From Acinetobacter sp. WC-141 (lineage in GTDB: Bacteria > Pseudomonadota > Gammaproteobacteria > Pseudomonadales > Moraxellaceae), in assembly GCF_000313935.1 (NCBI RefSeq), contig NZ_AMSS01000045.1:1-64000 (forward strand): a stretch of 64,000 nt of DNA, written 5' to 3'. Positions 34,770 to 44,675 of this stretch are shown here, piece by piece. Each line of letters opens with the position of its first letter. Position 1 is the first letter of the stretch. The notes under the pieces were generated by a model that was not told the origin of the DNA, did no database searches, and saw only the letters and a program-made list of their open reading frames with translations. A program made the translations under genes and the position numbers.

Positions 34770-35926
34770 TAATGAATCGCCTGATAAATTGCCAAAGCAG
34801 CGGCTTCTGTCATGTCACGTGGATTATTTTGTAGTAAGCGAGTTTGCAACATGGCATCTTGAGCAAGTCTAGGTAGACTAGACTCTTCAATACCCAAATC
34901 TCTAAGTTTTAAAGTCAAACCACTACGATCTAAATGGTTTTGCATATGATCAATAAACAGATCACACAAACCATCGGTGCTGCCATTACTATATGGATCT
35001 AGCCATTGCATAAGTTCTGCATAATATTGTTTAGCATTTGGTGTATTAAATTTTAATACTTCAACTAACACTAGCGCATTGGTATGTCCATGCGACAAAT
35101 GAAAATGTCCGCCAAGTGGATAAGCTAGAGCATGTACCGCAGCAACGGGCGAGTTTGCAAATGCTTGACCTGCGAGCATCGAACCGAACAACATATTTTG
35201 TCGTGCTTCTAAGTCATTTCCATTTTTAAGAACTTTCGGCAGGTTATGGTTTAGCAACTTCAATGCATGTTTGGCTAAAATATCGGTATAAATATTCTTT
35301 TTATGTTTGGAGGTATATGCCTCAATCGCATGCACCATCGCATCAATACCAGTTGCAGCAGTAATATGTGCTGGAAGGTTTTGAGTAAAAGTAGCATCAA
35401 GAATTGCTGTATCTGCATAGAGTACGGGAGAGACAATCCCCATTTTTGTTGTCTCGCCTGTGGTCACAATTGAAATAGGCGTTACTTCTGAACCAGTACC
35501 AGCCGTAGTAGGAATTAAAATAAGTGGTAGGCGAGCTGTGGTGACTTGGTTTACACCATACATGTCTTGAAGACTTTGTGTTTGGTTAGGGTGTGCGAGT
35601 AAGGCAATTACTTTCGCAACATCTAAAGAACTACCGCCACCAAAACCAATAATGGCATCTACATTTTGCTGTTTTGCATAATTGGCTGCATCTAATACCA
35701 CTTGTTCTGGCGGATCGGCCTGCACATCAGCATAAATGACATATTCAAGATTAAGCGTATTTAAAATTTGAAGAATGGGAAGATGTAAGTGATTTTTGAT
35801 CATGCCTGCATCGGTCACCAGTAACAACTTACGGTAAGCTTTTGATGACAAAACATTCTGTAATTCTTGTATAGAGCCTAAGCCTGAGATGATATTGGGA
35901 ACAGTTTGAAATTGAAAATGGCTCAT
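34769..35926 (-). CDS. iron-containing (group III) alcohol dehydrogenase
   Basis: The product is 385 residues, the standard length. The NAD-binding GFGGGSSLDVAKVIALL motif is near residues 94-110, and PTTAGTGSEVTP follows. Metal-ligand regions are TGIDAMVHAIEAYTS (Asp, His) and AAVHALAYPLGGHFHLSHGH (two further His). It reduces aldehydes or oxidises alcohols; the substrate is unknown. It forms a two-gene unit with the overlapping thioesterase. Confidence 0.9.
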   Translation of the reverse strand: MSHFQFQTVPNIISGLGSIQELQNVLSSKAYRKLLLVTDAGMIKNHLHLPILQILNTLNLEYVIYADVQADPPEQVVLDAANYAKQQNVDAIIGFGGGSSLDVAKVIALLAHPNQTQSLQDMYGVNQVTTARLPLILIPTTAGTGSEVTPISIVTTGETTKMGIVSPVLYADTAILDATFTQNLPAHITAATGIDAMVHAIEAYTSKHKKNIYTDILAKHALKLLNHNLPKVLKNGNDLEARQNMLFGSMLAGQAFANSPVAAVHALAYPLGGHFHLSHGHTNALVLVEVLKFNTPNAKQYYAELMQWLDPYSNGSTDGLCDLFIDHMQNHLDRSGLTLKLRDLGIEESSLPRLAQDAMLQTRLLQNNPRDMTEAAALAIYQAIH

Positions 35927-36116
35927 ATACGTTATTTCCTTATTTTTGAAAATTATTGCTGAACAGTTCTATAAAATTCAATCTTCAAATAACTTAGCAT
36001 AAGAAACTTTAAAATAAAGTAGTTCTGAGGCGATTATGTTGAGTGTTGGATGAGCTAACTGACATTTTTACGTCGTTAGAGGAGAATGCTAGAGATAGAG
36101 GTTATGCAAGTTATTC

Positions 36117-36142
36117 AAGCCTATTGAAAGGTGGGCTTTTTG
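36117..36142 (+). terminator. orphan terminator-like hairpin in the 302-bp gap before the YcgJ gene
   Basis: AAGCCTA (36117-36123) pairs with TGGGCTT (36132-36138), then TTTTTG. No plus-strand gene ends before it within the gap 35927-36228, so it may end an unannotated small transcript or an attenuated leader. I see no coding sequence in the gap. Confidence 0.45.
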
Positions 36143-36228
36143 TTATTTGTATGGCTCTATAGATTTTCCAAAAAGCGACTAATTCATATAATGTTCTAAC
36201 AATTTATAATTTTATTCGGTTCTTAAAA

Positions 36229-36582
36229 ATGAAAATTTCTAAAAATTTACTAAGCCTCATTGGATGCACCTGTTTAATGCTGAGCTCCACAGCAATGGCG
36301 AAAACCAGCTCTAGCGTCTATTCACCTAAAAAGGGCGTAATTTGTGACAAATATATTTGTGCTGACAAGAAAGGCGTATCTAAAAAACTTACAGCTAAAT
36401 ACTTAGGAACTTACAAAGCGAACAAAGCATTCTCTCAAGGTGATTTTGATACCTCAGCATTTACGCTCTCAAATGGTGTGTTCTGTGATACCAAGACGAA
36501 ATTATGTCATGTCGATCGATACTTTGAGAATGGGCATCGTAGCAAAATTGATAGAAAAATGACGGATAAACTTTTTAAATAA
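36229..36582 (+). CDS. YcgJ-family secreted protein
   Basis: The product is 117 residues with a signal peptide (ISKNLLSLIGCTCLMLSSTAMA). The mature part has the YcgJ pattern: SSVYSPKKGVICDKYICADK, a central KYLG, then SNGVFCDTKTKLCHVDRYF. Four conserved cysteines probably make two disulfides in the periplasm. Function is not established for the family. It is a single gene with a strong shared terminator. Confidence 0.8.
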   Translation: MKISKNLLSLIGCTCLMLSSTAMAKTSSSVYSPKKGVICDKYICADKKGVSKKLTAKYLGTYKANKAFSQGDFDTSAFTLSNGVFCDTKTKLCHVDRYFENGHRSKIDRKMTDKLFK

Positions 36583-36604
36583 ATGATTTTTTCTAGACTT
36601 AGCT

Positions 36605-36632
36605 AAAAGCCCAAAATAGTTGGGCTTTTTTT
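36605..36632. terminator. bidirectional terminator between YcgJ and HxlR genes
   Basis: AAAAGCCCAA and TTGGGCTTTT form a 10-bp stem with an AATAG loop, followed by T residues. Confidence 0.88.
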
Positions 36633-36648
36633 ACAGCTAAATAAAAAG

Positions 36649-37122
36649 TTATTCCTTATTTCTGCGATGAGTGAGTTTCAGCTCTAAGTTTTTGAAATCT
36701 ATAACTTGATTAGATGAGTCAACAAGTTTTAATCTAAGTTCGTCGTCTGTATTCTTATTAAAAACTTTCACAACATCTTTACCAGCTTCAATAAAATTAC
36801 CTCCAGACTCAAGCATGGCAAGTAAAACAATATTTAGACTTTTGCCTTTTTTAGTGAGTAAGTATTCTTTACGTTCTCGAACTCCAACTTCTTTATAAAT
36901 TGATAGTTCAAATATTTCTAATTGGATGAGGTGCTTTAGACGATTAGATAAAATTTGCTTTGAGATACCGGTATTTTCTAGAAAATCATTAAATTTTGTT
37001 ACGCCATAAAAAGCTTCCCTCAACAATAGGATCGTCCAATTATCATTTAATATTTCAGCAATTTTGAAAATTCCACATACATCTACTGAAAATTTATGAT
37101 CTGGCGTAATGAGTTTTGACAT
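36649..37122 (-). CDS. HxlR-family regulator, divergent from a tautomerase
   Basis: The product is 157 residues, longer than most HxlR proteins (~110-120) because of a C-terminal extension ending KLTHRRNKE. The core follows the family: CGIFKIAEILNDNWTILLLR, then FNDFLENTGISKQILSNRLKHL and a basic wing. A Cys at the HxlR N-terminal position is present. Start is the ATG at 37122; an in-frame TTG at 37137 is possible. It faces a 4-OT-type tautomerase gene across 62 bp and probably controls it. Confidence 0.83.
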   Translation of the reverse strand: MSKLITPDHKFSVDVCGIFKIAEILNDNWTILLLREAFYGVTKFNDFLENTGISKQILSNRLKHLIQLEIFELSIYKEVGVRERKEYLLTKKGKSLNIVLLAMLESGGNFIEAGKDVVKVFNKNTDDELRLKLVDSSNQVIDFKNLELKLTHRRNKE

Positions 37123-37184
37123 TAGAGGCAGCTCCAATTAATATGAGTCTTTAATTTAGACCTAGACTTAATTCAGGTAGCATT

Positions 37185-37412
37185 ATGCCATTTATAAATA
37201 TACAAACCATAGAAGGTTTACTAGATAAAGATAGTAAAGCTGAGCTTTTCAAACGGATAACGGATTTATTTATAGAAATAGAAGGAAAGGGAAATCCAGC
37301 TTTTCAAGAGCATGTCTGGATAAGAATTGATGAATATCCACCTGAACAGTGGCAATTAGGCAGCTTAAGGCCAACGAAAGAAATGATTGAGTTAATGACT
37401 ACAGCTAAGTGA
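37185..37412 (+). CDS. 4-oxalocrotonate tautomerase-family protein
   Basis: The product is 75 residues, slightly longer than the 62-residue classical 4-OT. After Met removal, Pro1 (MPFINIQTIEG) becomes the catalytic base of the tautomerase superfamily. An Arg near position 48 (VWIRIDE) is consistent with substrate binding. The substrate is unknown; no meta-cleavage pathway genes are nearby. It diverges from an HxlR regulator, and GTAG-type promoter sequence must be shared in the 62-bp gap. Confidence 0.8.
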   Translation: MPFINIQTIEGLLDKDSKAELFKRITDLFIEIEGKGNPAFQEHVWIRIDEYPPEQWQLGSLRPTKEMIELMTTAK

Positions 37413-37533
37413 CGATTTCAGTTATTTCATATTCCTTGGATAACTGTATAAGTTACAAGTTAAGTGTTACACCAACCTGTTTTTAGAATATCCAGCTCAT
37501 ATGATTCATAATGTGAGCATAGGTATTGATGTG

Positions 37534-37562
37534 AAAGCTCTCTGAGGAGGGCTTTATTATTT
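37534..37562 (+). terminator. terminator in the 366-bp gap after the tautomerase gene
   Basis: AAAGCTCT and AGGGCTTT pair (one wobble) around CTGAGG, followed by ATTATTTTC. It lies 120 bases beyond the tautomerase stop. Apart from it, 37413-37778 shows no gene or site I can support. Confidence 0.65.
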
Positions 37563-37778
37563 TCTTAAAAATTAGAAGATCAGATACTGTGGCGACTGAT
37601 TTATCAACTTTTAATCTATTGATAAACATTATTTTCCTTTTCAAGCCATGTGAGTTTTGACAAAATGCAACACGTCACAATGGTCAATTCAATTCTGACA
37701 ATAATTTGTAGTTTAGTCGGGATTTTGCATGCACCATATTTATTTCTATTTAATTCAAATGTTTGGAAGTAATTTCTA

Positions 37779-38282
37779 ATGGAAACACAATATAAGGTGT
37801 TATGTGTCTGTTTAGGAAATATTTGCCGTTCTCCCACGGCTGAAGTGGTTTTTAGACATTATTGTGATACGCATCAACTCAACGTACTAGTCGATTCTGC
37901 TGGAACGAGTAATTATCATCCAAACAAAGCACCAGATCAGCGTAGTCAGCTACACGCTAAAAAAAGAGGTTATGACTTATCGTCATTACGTGCAAGACAG
38001 CTTTCAACTCAAGACTTCTTAGAGTTTGATTTGATTTTGGCCATGGATCATCAAAACTTTGATGATATTCATGAGTTGCTACAAAGCGCAGTTGCTCAGT
38101 TTGGTACTCATCAAATTCGTGCGAAGGTAGCTTTAATGAGCGAGCATGATCCTGAATATCCACAACAAGCCTTGCCTGATCCTTATTATGGTGGTGCTGA
38201 AGGTTTTGAACGTGTACTCAACCAATGCGAGTCCAGCAGTTTGGCGTGGATTAATATTTTAAAAAAACAATTGAATGTTTAA
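37779..38282 (+). CDS. low-molecular-weight protein tyrosine phosphatase
   Basis: The product is 167 residues. The P-loop CxxxxxRS is [12 protein letters not shown] (nucleophile Cys near position 11) and the acid Asp is in LPDPYYGG. This differs from Wzb-type capsule phosphatases by context: it precedes murB, not a capsule cluster. It dephosphorylates protein tyrosines in the cytoplasm; targets are unknown. GGAAG lies upstream of the ATG. The stop is 19 bases before the murB ATG, so the two are likely cotranscribed. Confidence 0.9.
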   Translation: METQYKVLCVCLGNICRSPTAEVVFRHYCDTHQLNVLVDSAGTSNYHPNKAPDQRSQLHAKKRGYDLSSLRARQLSTQDFLEFDLILAMDHQNFDDIHELLQSAVAQFGTHQIRAKVALMSEHDPEYPQQALPDPYYGGAEGFERVLNQCESSSLAWINILKKQLNV

Positions 38283-38301
38283 GAATAGGTTTTTCAAGAC
38301 A

Positions 38302-39336
38302 ATGCAAATTCAAAATCTGGTACAGCTTAAGCCATTCAATACTTTAAGTTTAGACGCAACAGCTTCTCACTACACAAAAGTCCAAACTATTCAGGATATT
38401 GAGGAAGCTTTGGATTTTGCCGAGCAGCATAATCTAAATGTACTTGTGTTATCGGGCGGTAGTAACATGTTGCTGCCGCAGCAAATCAATGCTTTAGTCA
38501 TTCATCTTGATATTCAAGGAATTGAAGTTTTATCGAACGATGATGATTTTGTTCGAGTTAAAGTTGGTGCGGGTCAAGTCTGGCATGAGTTCGTTTTATA
38601 TAGCACTCAGCAAAACTGGTTTGGCTTGCAAAATCTCGCTCTTATTCCAGGGTTAGTCGGCGCTTCACCCGTACAAAACATTGGTGCTTATGGGGTAGAA
38701 GTGGGTGAGTTTATTGAGTCAGTACAGGTCTATGACCGTAAATTAAAACAAACTCAGACAATTTTAGCGGCAGACTGCCATTTCGCCTACCGCCATAGTA
38801 TTTTTAAAGATGATCCCAACCGTTACATTATCACGCATGTCACTTTTAAATTACTTAAACAGCCAAATTTAAAACTTAACTATGGTGATTTGAAGCAAGC
38901 TGTTGGAGACAACCAGACTGCCGAGAACTTACAAAATCAAGTTATCCATATTCGCCAAAGTAAACTTCCTGATCCAAAAGAATATCCGAATTTGGGTAGT
39001 TTCTTTAAAAATCCGATTGTTAACCCTCAAGAATTTGAACGTTTAGTCACACAATTCTCAACAATTCCACATTATCCTCAAACCAGTGGAAACGTTAAAA
39101 TTGCAGCAGGTTGGTTAATTGATCAGGTGGGGTGGAAAGGTAAAAAACTTGATATGGTAGGGATGTTCCATAAACAGGCATTGGTTTTGGTGAATTATGC
39201 CAATGCATCTCTTACTGATGTAAAGAAAACTTATCAGGCTGTACAACATGATGTTGATCAGCGTTTCCATATTATGTTAGAACCAGAGCCTGTGCTTTAT
39301 AACAGTTTAGGTTTAATTGAAAATCATACGGAATAG
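38302..39336 (+). CDS. murB: UDP-N-acetylenolpyruvoylglucosamine reductase
   Basis: The product is 344 residues, close to E. coli MurB. It is an FAD enzyme that reduces enolpyruvyl-UDP-GlcNAc to UDP-MurNAc in peptidoglycan precursor synthesis. The FAD-binding [15 protein letters not shown] segment and the type I MurB motifs [20 protein letters not shown] and [11 protein letters not shown] are present. The start at 38302 ([15 protein letters not shown]) matches the family N-terminus; the frame extends to 38275 into the upstream gene without reason. It is followed four bases later by the DUF218 gene. Confidence 0.95.
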   Translation: MQIQNLVQLKPFNTLSLDATASHYTKVQTIQDIEEALDFAEQHNLNVLVLSGGSNMLLPQQINALVIHLDIQGIEVLSNDDDFVRVKVGAGQVWHEFVLYSTQQNWFGLQNLALIPGLVGASPVQNIGAYGVEVGEFIESVQVYDRKLKQTQTILAADCHFAYRHSIFKDDPNRYIITHVTFKLLKQPNLKLNYGDLKQAVGDNQTAENLQNQVIHIRQSKLPDPKEYPNLGSFFKNPIVNPQEFERLVTQFSTIPHYPQTSGNVKIAAGWLIDQVGWKGKKLDMVGMFHKQALVLVNYANASLTDVKKTYQAVQHDVDQRFHIMLEPEPVLYNSLGLIENHTE

Positions 39337-39340
39337 TTTT

Positions 39341-40462
39341 ATGCCAAAAGTACACTTAATGGTACGTTTAGTACAAATAGTCACTGTGCTATTTTTACTA
39401 TTAGGCTGTTTCGTGGTTTTTTTATATTCGCCTTTTTATTCAAAATTAATTGTAGCTGGACTTAATTATTTTGTACCTGTTGATGTTAATCAGGTCGCTG
39501 CTGAAAGCCAGAGACAGGCAGCATTAAGCGAGCATGATAATTTAGAGCCCGGTTCAAATCTATGGATTGCTCGTCAAGCCTATTTAAAGCTGACTGAAAA
39601 AGCATTACGTGAAAAAAAGACAACAGATCTGACCTATCTTCAAGAAAACTATAAGGCTTTGCAGCAAATTATTCTCTTAGAAGAAAAGGAACAGGATTCA
39701 GAAGCAGCTGCTTCAGTAACGGTTCCTTTAGTCGTTAAAAAATCAGAAATTGATGCTGCTGATGAAGCAAGTGGTCCTATTGATGAGGCTCTCTTTATTA
39801 ATAGTTCAGAAAACAAAGCACTTACAGAGCAATATACTGAGTTTTTAGCAAGAAAACCTGTACAGCCAGAACATCGACAAGCTGTGAGTGAACCTGAACA
39901 GAAGATTGAGTATGTTCGTAAAAATCCCTTACCAGTTCCCTCTAAAAAGTTGTCAGAACCTTATGCAATTGTTGTATTGGGTGGTGGTTTGACACTCGAT
40001 AAAAATGGAAAAGATATTGTAGTTAATGGCTATACACGCTTGAGACTGGAAAAAACCTTAGAAGTTGAAAAACAGAATCAGCTTCCTATTGTACTTAGCG
40101 GTGTTGAAGCACCATATATGCAAACTTGGTTAAAAAAGCGGGGTGTTGATGCAAAATTACTAGAAAATCGGAGTATGAACACCTGTGAAAATACACGATT
40201 TAGTTCTTTATTACTTCAGAAAAAAGGTGGAGCGCCGACGGTCATGTTGGTTACAGATGAATACCATATGCCGCGTACACGCCGACTATTTGCTTTAAAT
40301 GGTATAGAAACAATTCCTGTTGTGGCTCCAATGCCAACACCACTGACACGCTGGCAACCAAGTGTGCAAAATTACGATCATAGCCGTCGTGCGAATTATG
40401 AATTACTTGCGACAATTCGCGACATGTTGTTTGGCTCAAGTGATTGTCGAGAGGTACCTTAA
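39341..40462 (+). CDS. DUF218 (ElyC/SanA/YdcF) family membrane protein
   Basis: The product is 373 residues. One N-terminal membrane helix (VRLVQIVTVLFLLLGCFVVFL) and a long acidic linker precede the C-terminal DUF218 domain from about 215: YAIVVLGGGLTLDKNG, LPIVLSGVEA, and LVTDEYHMPRTRRLF. ElyC and SanA members affect peptidoglycan or envelope integrity, and its position four bases after murB agrees with an envelope role. The final A of its TAA stop is the A of the next gene's ATG. Confidence 0.85.
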   Translation: MPKVHLMVRLVQIVTVLFLLLGCFVVFLYSPFYSKLIVAGLNYFVPVDVNQVAAESQRQAALSEHDNLEPGSNLWIARQAYLKLTEKALREKKTTDLTYLQENYKALQQIILLEEKEQDSEAAASVTVPLVVKKSEIDAADEASGPIDEALFINSSENKALTEQYTEFLARKPVQPEHRQAVSEPEQKIEYVRKNPLPVPSKKLSEPYAIVVLGGGLTLDKNGKDIVVNGYTRLRLEKTLEVEKQNQLPIVLSGVEAPYMQTWLKKRGVDAKLLENRSMNTCENTRFSSLLLQKKGGAPTVMLVTDEYHMPRTRRLFALNGIETIPVVAPMPTPLTRWQPSVQNYDHSRRANYELLATIRDMLFGSSDCREVP

Positions 40463-41490
40463 TGTCAGATATCCCGTTTCTCAATCCTGCCGTATTAAAA
40501 CAATTAGATTTACCGGTTCCTAACCGTGATCTTACGCCACAGGTTTTAAGCCCACTTAATTTGAATACATTAGAAGAGCCATCGCGAGATTTGTTGGCCT
40601 ACCGCAAATTGTATGGTTTGCATTTACTTGAATGTGACCATTGGCAAGGCTATGTTCAAATGCCTTTGTTTCGCTTACATGTGCAAGTTTTCAAACCTAA
40701 AATAGAAAAAATACAAGGTACTGTCTGTTTATTACATGGCTATCTTGAGCATAGCGGTATTTATCAGCCCATCATTCGTGAAATTCTTGAACAAGGCTTT
40801 AGTGTTATTACCTACGACTTGCCAGGACATGGTTTAAGCAATGGTTCACCAGCAAGCATTCAAAATTTTGATCACTATCAACAAGTTTTGATGGCTGTTT
40901 ATCAATATGTGAAACATGCGGATCAGTTGCCTAAACCTTGGGTGGGAATTGGGCAAAGTACGGGTGGCGCAATCTGGATGCATCACTTATTGGAATATGC
41001 TGAAAAACGCCAAGATCCGATTGTAGATAGAGTCTTGTTACTTTCACCTTTAATTCGCCCTGCAAAAACAGCATGGTGGCATAATCCAGTTGGATTGGGC
41101 ATTATTCGCCGTATTAAGCGTCAAGTTCCACGACACTTTAGACGTAATAATCATAATCCTGAATTTTTACGTTTCATTCGTTTAAAAGATCCATTGCAGC
41201 CTCGAATGATGGGTATGGACTGGATTTTGGCAATGTCAAAGTGGATGCAAGAAATGGAAGAGCGGCCCGCTTGCCGTATCCCTGTCTGGCTTGCACAAGG
41301 TGCTCTCGATCAGACGGTTGATTGGCGTTACAACATTGAATTTATTCGTCGTAAATTTAGGCTTCAAACATTATTAATGCTTGAAGAAGGTTCTCATCAA
41401 TTAATTAATGAACGTGCAGATATACGTGCAGCTTTAACAGGGTTGATTCCAGCATTTTTACATGCGAAACCAAAACATTTTTATTATTAA
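40462..41490 (+). CDS. alpha/beta hydrolase (lysophospholipase / S33-like)
   Basis: The product is 342 residues, with no signal peptide. LLHGYLEHSGIY gives the oxyanion region, the nucleophile elbow is GIGQSTGGAIW (Ser), and the Asp and His candidates are in QGALDQTVDW and EGSHQLINE. This is the monoglyceride-lipase/lysophospholipase pattern. Its ATG overlaps the previous stop by one base with GAGG upstream, so it is coupled to the DUF218 gene. A lipid-turnover role is likely but unproven. Confidence 0.88.
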   Translation: MSDIPFLNPAVLKQLDLPVPNRDLTPQVLSPLNLNTLEEPSRDLLAYRKLYGLHLLECDHWQGYVQMPLFRLHVQVFKPKIEKIQGTVCLLHGYLEHSGIYQPIIREILEQGFSVITYDLPGHGLSNGSPASIQNFDHYQQVLMAVYQYVKHADQLPKPWVGIGQSTGGAIWMHHLLEYAEKRQDPIVDRVLLLSPLIRPAKTAWWHNPVGLGIIRRIKRQVPRHFRRNNHNPEFLRFIRLKDPLQPRMMGMDWILAMSKWMQEMEERPACRIPVWLAQGALDQTVDWRYNIEFIRRKFRLQTLLMLEEGSHQLINERADIRAALTGLIPAFLHAKPKHFYY

Positions 41491-41579
41491 AGTTACAGAT
41501 GTTCATGTTAATTACTTAGTTTGTTTAAGAGAAAATTAGCTTAATAAATTAAATAATTATATTTTTAATTATTGTTAAT

Positions 41580-41602
41580 GGAGCTCCCTTATGGGTAGCT
41601 CC
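41580..41602. terminator. hairpin between hydrolase and flavoprotein genes
   Basis: GGAGCT-CCC pairs with GGG-(T)-AGCTCC with one bulged base and a TTAT loop. It stands between two converging genes and is followed by AATTTTAA. Confidence 0.65.
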
Positions 41603-41614
41603 AATTTTAACTAT

Positions 41615-43288
41615 TTAAAAATGGTTGGCATCCGCCATATTCCACATTCGATAATAGAAATTATCATCATCACTATTCAGTTCCGCTTGTAAAAGCTCGC
41701 CTTCTTTTAAGAAAAAATGCAATTGAGCATAGTTCTTAATTTCACGGTCATTTACTCGCTGAGCCAAATGGTGAGCCTTAATATCAGAAGGGTGACGTAA
41801 ACCAGCGGCAGCAATCATTTCAGACAAAGCATGCAAAGTATTTTTATGAAAATTAAATACGCGTTCAGCTTTGGTTGGTACATCAATTGCTTTTTGACGG
41901 TCTTTATCTTGGGTTGCAACACCTACAGGGCACTGGTTAGTGTGACAGCTTTGTGCCTGAATACATCCAACCGCAAACATGAAACCACGTGCTGAGTTAA
42001 CCCAATCTGCACCTAACGCAAAAGTACTGGCAATATCAAATGCACTAATGATTTTACCACTCGCACCAATTTTAACTTGATCTCTTAGTCCCGCACCGAC
42101 AAGTGTGTTATGGACAAAGCGTAAGCCTTCACGTAATGGTGTACCAATATTGTCGCTAAACTCAATTGGCGCTGCGCCTGTACCACCTTCAGAACCATCA
42201 ACCACAATAAAGTCAGGAACAATTTTTGTTTCTAGCATTGCTTTAACAATACTCATAAATTGCCAAGGCTGACCAATACACAGTTTAAAACCAACAGGTT
42301 TTCCACCCGATAATGTGCGCAATTTCTGCAAAAAATGCATCATTTCAATTGGGGTAGAAAAACTAGAATGCTTTGCGGGAGAAATACAGTCATGATCGCG
42401 AGAAACACCACGTATTTGAGCAATTTCTTCGGTAATTTTATGTTTAGGTAAAATACCGCCATGACCAGGTTTTGCACCTTGTGAAAGCTTCAGTTCAATC
42501 ATCTTGATCTGTGGTAATTGAGATTGCTTGGCAAACTTTTGCTCGTCAAACTTCCCATCTAGGGTACGGCAGCCAAAATAACCACTGGCAATTTGCCAAA
42601 CAATATCACCGCCATTTTCTAGATGGTAAGGGCTTAAACTACCTTCGCCAGTATCATGATAAAACCCGCCTAATTGTGCGCCTTTATTTAATGCTCGAAT
42701 TGCATTCGCGCTCAAACTACCAAAGCTCATGGCAGAAATGTTCATAATAGAGGCACTATAGGGTTGAAGGCATTGTGCATTACCCACCTGAATACGGAAA
42801 CTCTTCGGGTCTGCTGGTGGGCAAGGGCTTATTGAGTGGACAATGAAGCGATAATTTTCTTGGTAAACGTCAATGATCGAACCAAAAGGCTTATCTGCAT
42901 TTTCATTTTTAGCGCGTTGATAAACTAGACTTCTTTGCATACGCGAAAAAGGTAGTGCATCCTGATCCGCTTCAATAAAGTATTGGCGAATTTCTGGACG
43001 TATATCTTCAAACAAAAAACGAAAATGTCCCATAATTGGGTAATTTCTTAAAATTGAATGTTTATTCTGCAAAACATCATAAAGGCCTAATAAACTTAGT
43101 GCACCCGTAAGTACCCATAAACCGTTAAGTAGAGTATCTGAAACAAAATAATAGATACTATGAGGGGTATATACGGTGCGAAACCATGTAATGCTAAGTG
43201 CAGTAAAAATACATAAAAACCAGAGAGAATGGCGTGAAAAGAATGTATTGAGAAATTTATGTCGAATGATTTGTGCTGGACTCGCCAT
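41615..43288 (-). CDS. FMN-binding glutamate synthase-like membrane protein
   Basis: The product is 557 residues. Two N-terminal membrane helices (SLWFLCIFTALSITWF and LLNGLWVLTGALSLLGLY) precede a GltB-type FMN barrel with motifs GHGGILPKHKI and VVDGSEGGTGAAP. The 3Fe-4S cysteine cluster is CIQAQSCHTNQCPVG. The glutaminase and C-terminal GltB domains are missing. Such stand-alone GltS-like proteins occur widely in proteobacteria with unsettled function; ammonia-dependent glutamate synthesis or another flavin reaction at the membrane is possible. Confidence 0.88.
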   Translation of the reverse strand: MASPAQIIRHKFLNTFFSRHSLWFLCIFTALSITWFRTVYTPHSIYYFVSDTLLNGLWVLTGALSLLGLYDVLQNKHSILRNYPIMGHFRFLFEDIRPEIRQYFIEADQDALPFSRMQRSLVYQRAKNENADKPFGSIIDVYQENYRFIVHSISPCPPADPKSFRIQVGNAQCLQPYSASIMNISAMSFGSLSANAIRALNKGAQLGGFYHDTGEGSLSPYHLENGGDIVWQIASGYFGCRTLDGKFDEQKFAKQSQLPQIKMIELKLSQGAKPGHGGILPKHKITEEIAQIRGVSRDHDCISPAKHSSFSTPIEMMHFLQKLRTLSGGKPVGFKLCIGQPWQFMSIVKAMLETKIVPDFIVVDGSEGGTGAAPIEFSDNIGTPLREGLRFVHNTLVGAGLRDQVKIGASGKIISAFDIASTFALGADWVNSARGFMFAVGCIQAQSCHTNQCPVGVATQDKDRQKAIDVPTKAERVFNFHKNTLHALSEMIAAAGLRHPSDIKAHHLAQRVNDREIKNYAQLHFFLKEGELLQAELNSDDDNFYYRMWNMADANHF

Positions 43289-43737
43289 ATTGGAACAAAT
43301 TCCTAATGTTTTACTGGTACATACCTTGCCAAGAAGCTAGTAAAACTACAAGTATGGAATTGTTAGTTTTAGGGGGAGTAAAGGCATGCACGATTTAGAA
43401 TTATTTTTAAATAGTTTATATTTTGACTGAAAAATAATATTTAATCTAAAGCTTTTAGGATTGAGATGAGTCGTGAAATTAATAGATTGTATAAATAAGT
43501 AGCTATAATAAAAATTATATTTTATTAAAGTAATTTATAAAATATATATAGAAGTTAAATATGTATTTAGTTTTGGTTAATAATAAAAAAAATATTTGAG
43601 TATTATTTGTACATTATTGATAGTAATGAATACTGTGCTATTTAATCGTTTTTTGCTAATATAGATAAATTGAAATAATATTTTCAATAGACATTATTAC
43701 AACTATATAAGATTCTAAAAATTATTTAAGGACTGAA
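43289..43737. other. 449-bp AT-rich gap, no gene seen
   Basis: The interval carries the divergent promoters of the flavoprotein gene (minus) and the membrane protein gene (plus). It is very AT-rich with many poly-A and poly-T runs. I found no credible ORF, stem-loop or repeat. Confidence 0.6.
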
Positions 43738-44169
43738 ATGAATTGGAAACTATTAATATGCTCTATTTTTCTAACAGGAATCTTTTTCTTAACTCTAATG
43801 TTTTACCTAGGTTTTGATCTAGATACTTTTAAAAGGGTCGCCTTCATACAAAGTTTGTTGGTTGCTATGGCTATAATATTTGATTATAGGGAGCGAAAAA
43901 ATACTCCTATTTTTCCGGGATGTATCGTTTATCCATTACTTGGTATTTTATTTGTTTTAGGGTTTACACCTATTTTAGATTTTTTTGCTGAAAGACCTAA
44001 AGGATTTCATAGTTGGGATATTCGGAATATGTGGATGATCAACTCTAACAGTGCAGACTATCAATTTAGGAAACTAGCTTGGTATGGCAAAGCATATATA
44101 CAGCTAGGTTTCGCTATGGTGGGTGGATTTCTCGGCTTGTTTTTTCATTTAATTTTTAGAAATAATTAA
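43738..44169 (+). CDS. small membrane protein, unknown
   Basis: The product is 143 residues with four hydrophobic stretches (about 5-25, 35-50, 63-80 and 120-140). A hydrophilic loop (FAERPKGFHSWDIRNMWMIN) lies between the third and fourth. AAGGA precedes the ATG. No family recognised. It is transcribed towards the pilus operon but is separated from it by 506 bp and has no evident link. Confidence 0.65.
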   Translation: MNWKLLICSIFLTGIFFLTLMFYLGFDLDTFKRVAFIQSLLVAMAIIFDYRERKNTPIFPGCIVYPLLGILFVLGFTPILDFFAERPKGFHSWDIRNMWMINSNSADYQFRKLAWYGKAYIQLGFAMVGGFLGLFFHLIFRNN

Positions 44170-44675
44170 GCTTACGTCGCTTTCTTCTGGTAGGTAGAAC
44201 CTTGTGTCTTTAGGATAAATTCTTTAGATTTCTTATTTATAAAATATTATTTTCTTATTCATTTAAAATATATAGAATAATCAGTAGCTTAATTTTTGAA
44301 CTTAATTTTTTAACCAAATGTTAAAAAATTATAAAATATTAAAAATGATGGTAAATATTAACTAATGAAAAACTATCGTTTTTTTAGTAAAACTAATAAA
44401 AGATTAATGGAAGTATCGAAAATTAATATAAAAAGTATGGCAAACCATAAAAAATTTTATAATTGAGAAATCCATCAAAATTTAAATTATTAATTGATAT
44501 TTAAAATGAAACTTATGTTAGTGTTTTTGTTGTTTTTTTGTATTATGCGCGCTTAGTAGAGTAAAAAAATAACACTTTGAAAAAACAATCAGAAATGCGA
44601 GTGATTGTGATGGGGAAGGCTAGTTTTTACATCTATTAATTTTATTGGCGTAATGTAAAAAAAAGGTTTTTAACC
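44170..44675. other. 506-bp AT-rich region upstream of the pilus operon
   Basis: This very AT-rich stretch holds no ORF. Its size and composition (long A and T tracts) suit curved regulatory DNA and silencing by H-NS-like protein before a fimbrial operon. That is inference from composition; no specific binding site is recognised. Confidence 0.45.
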
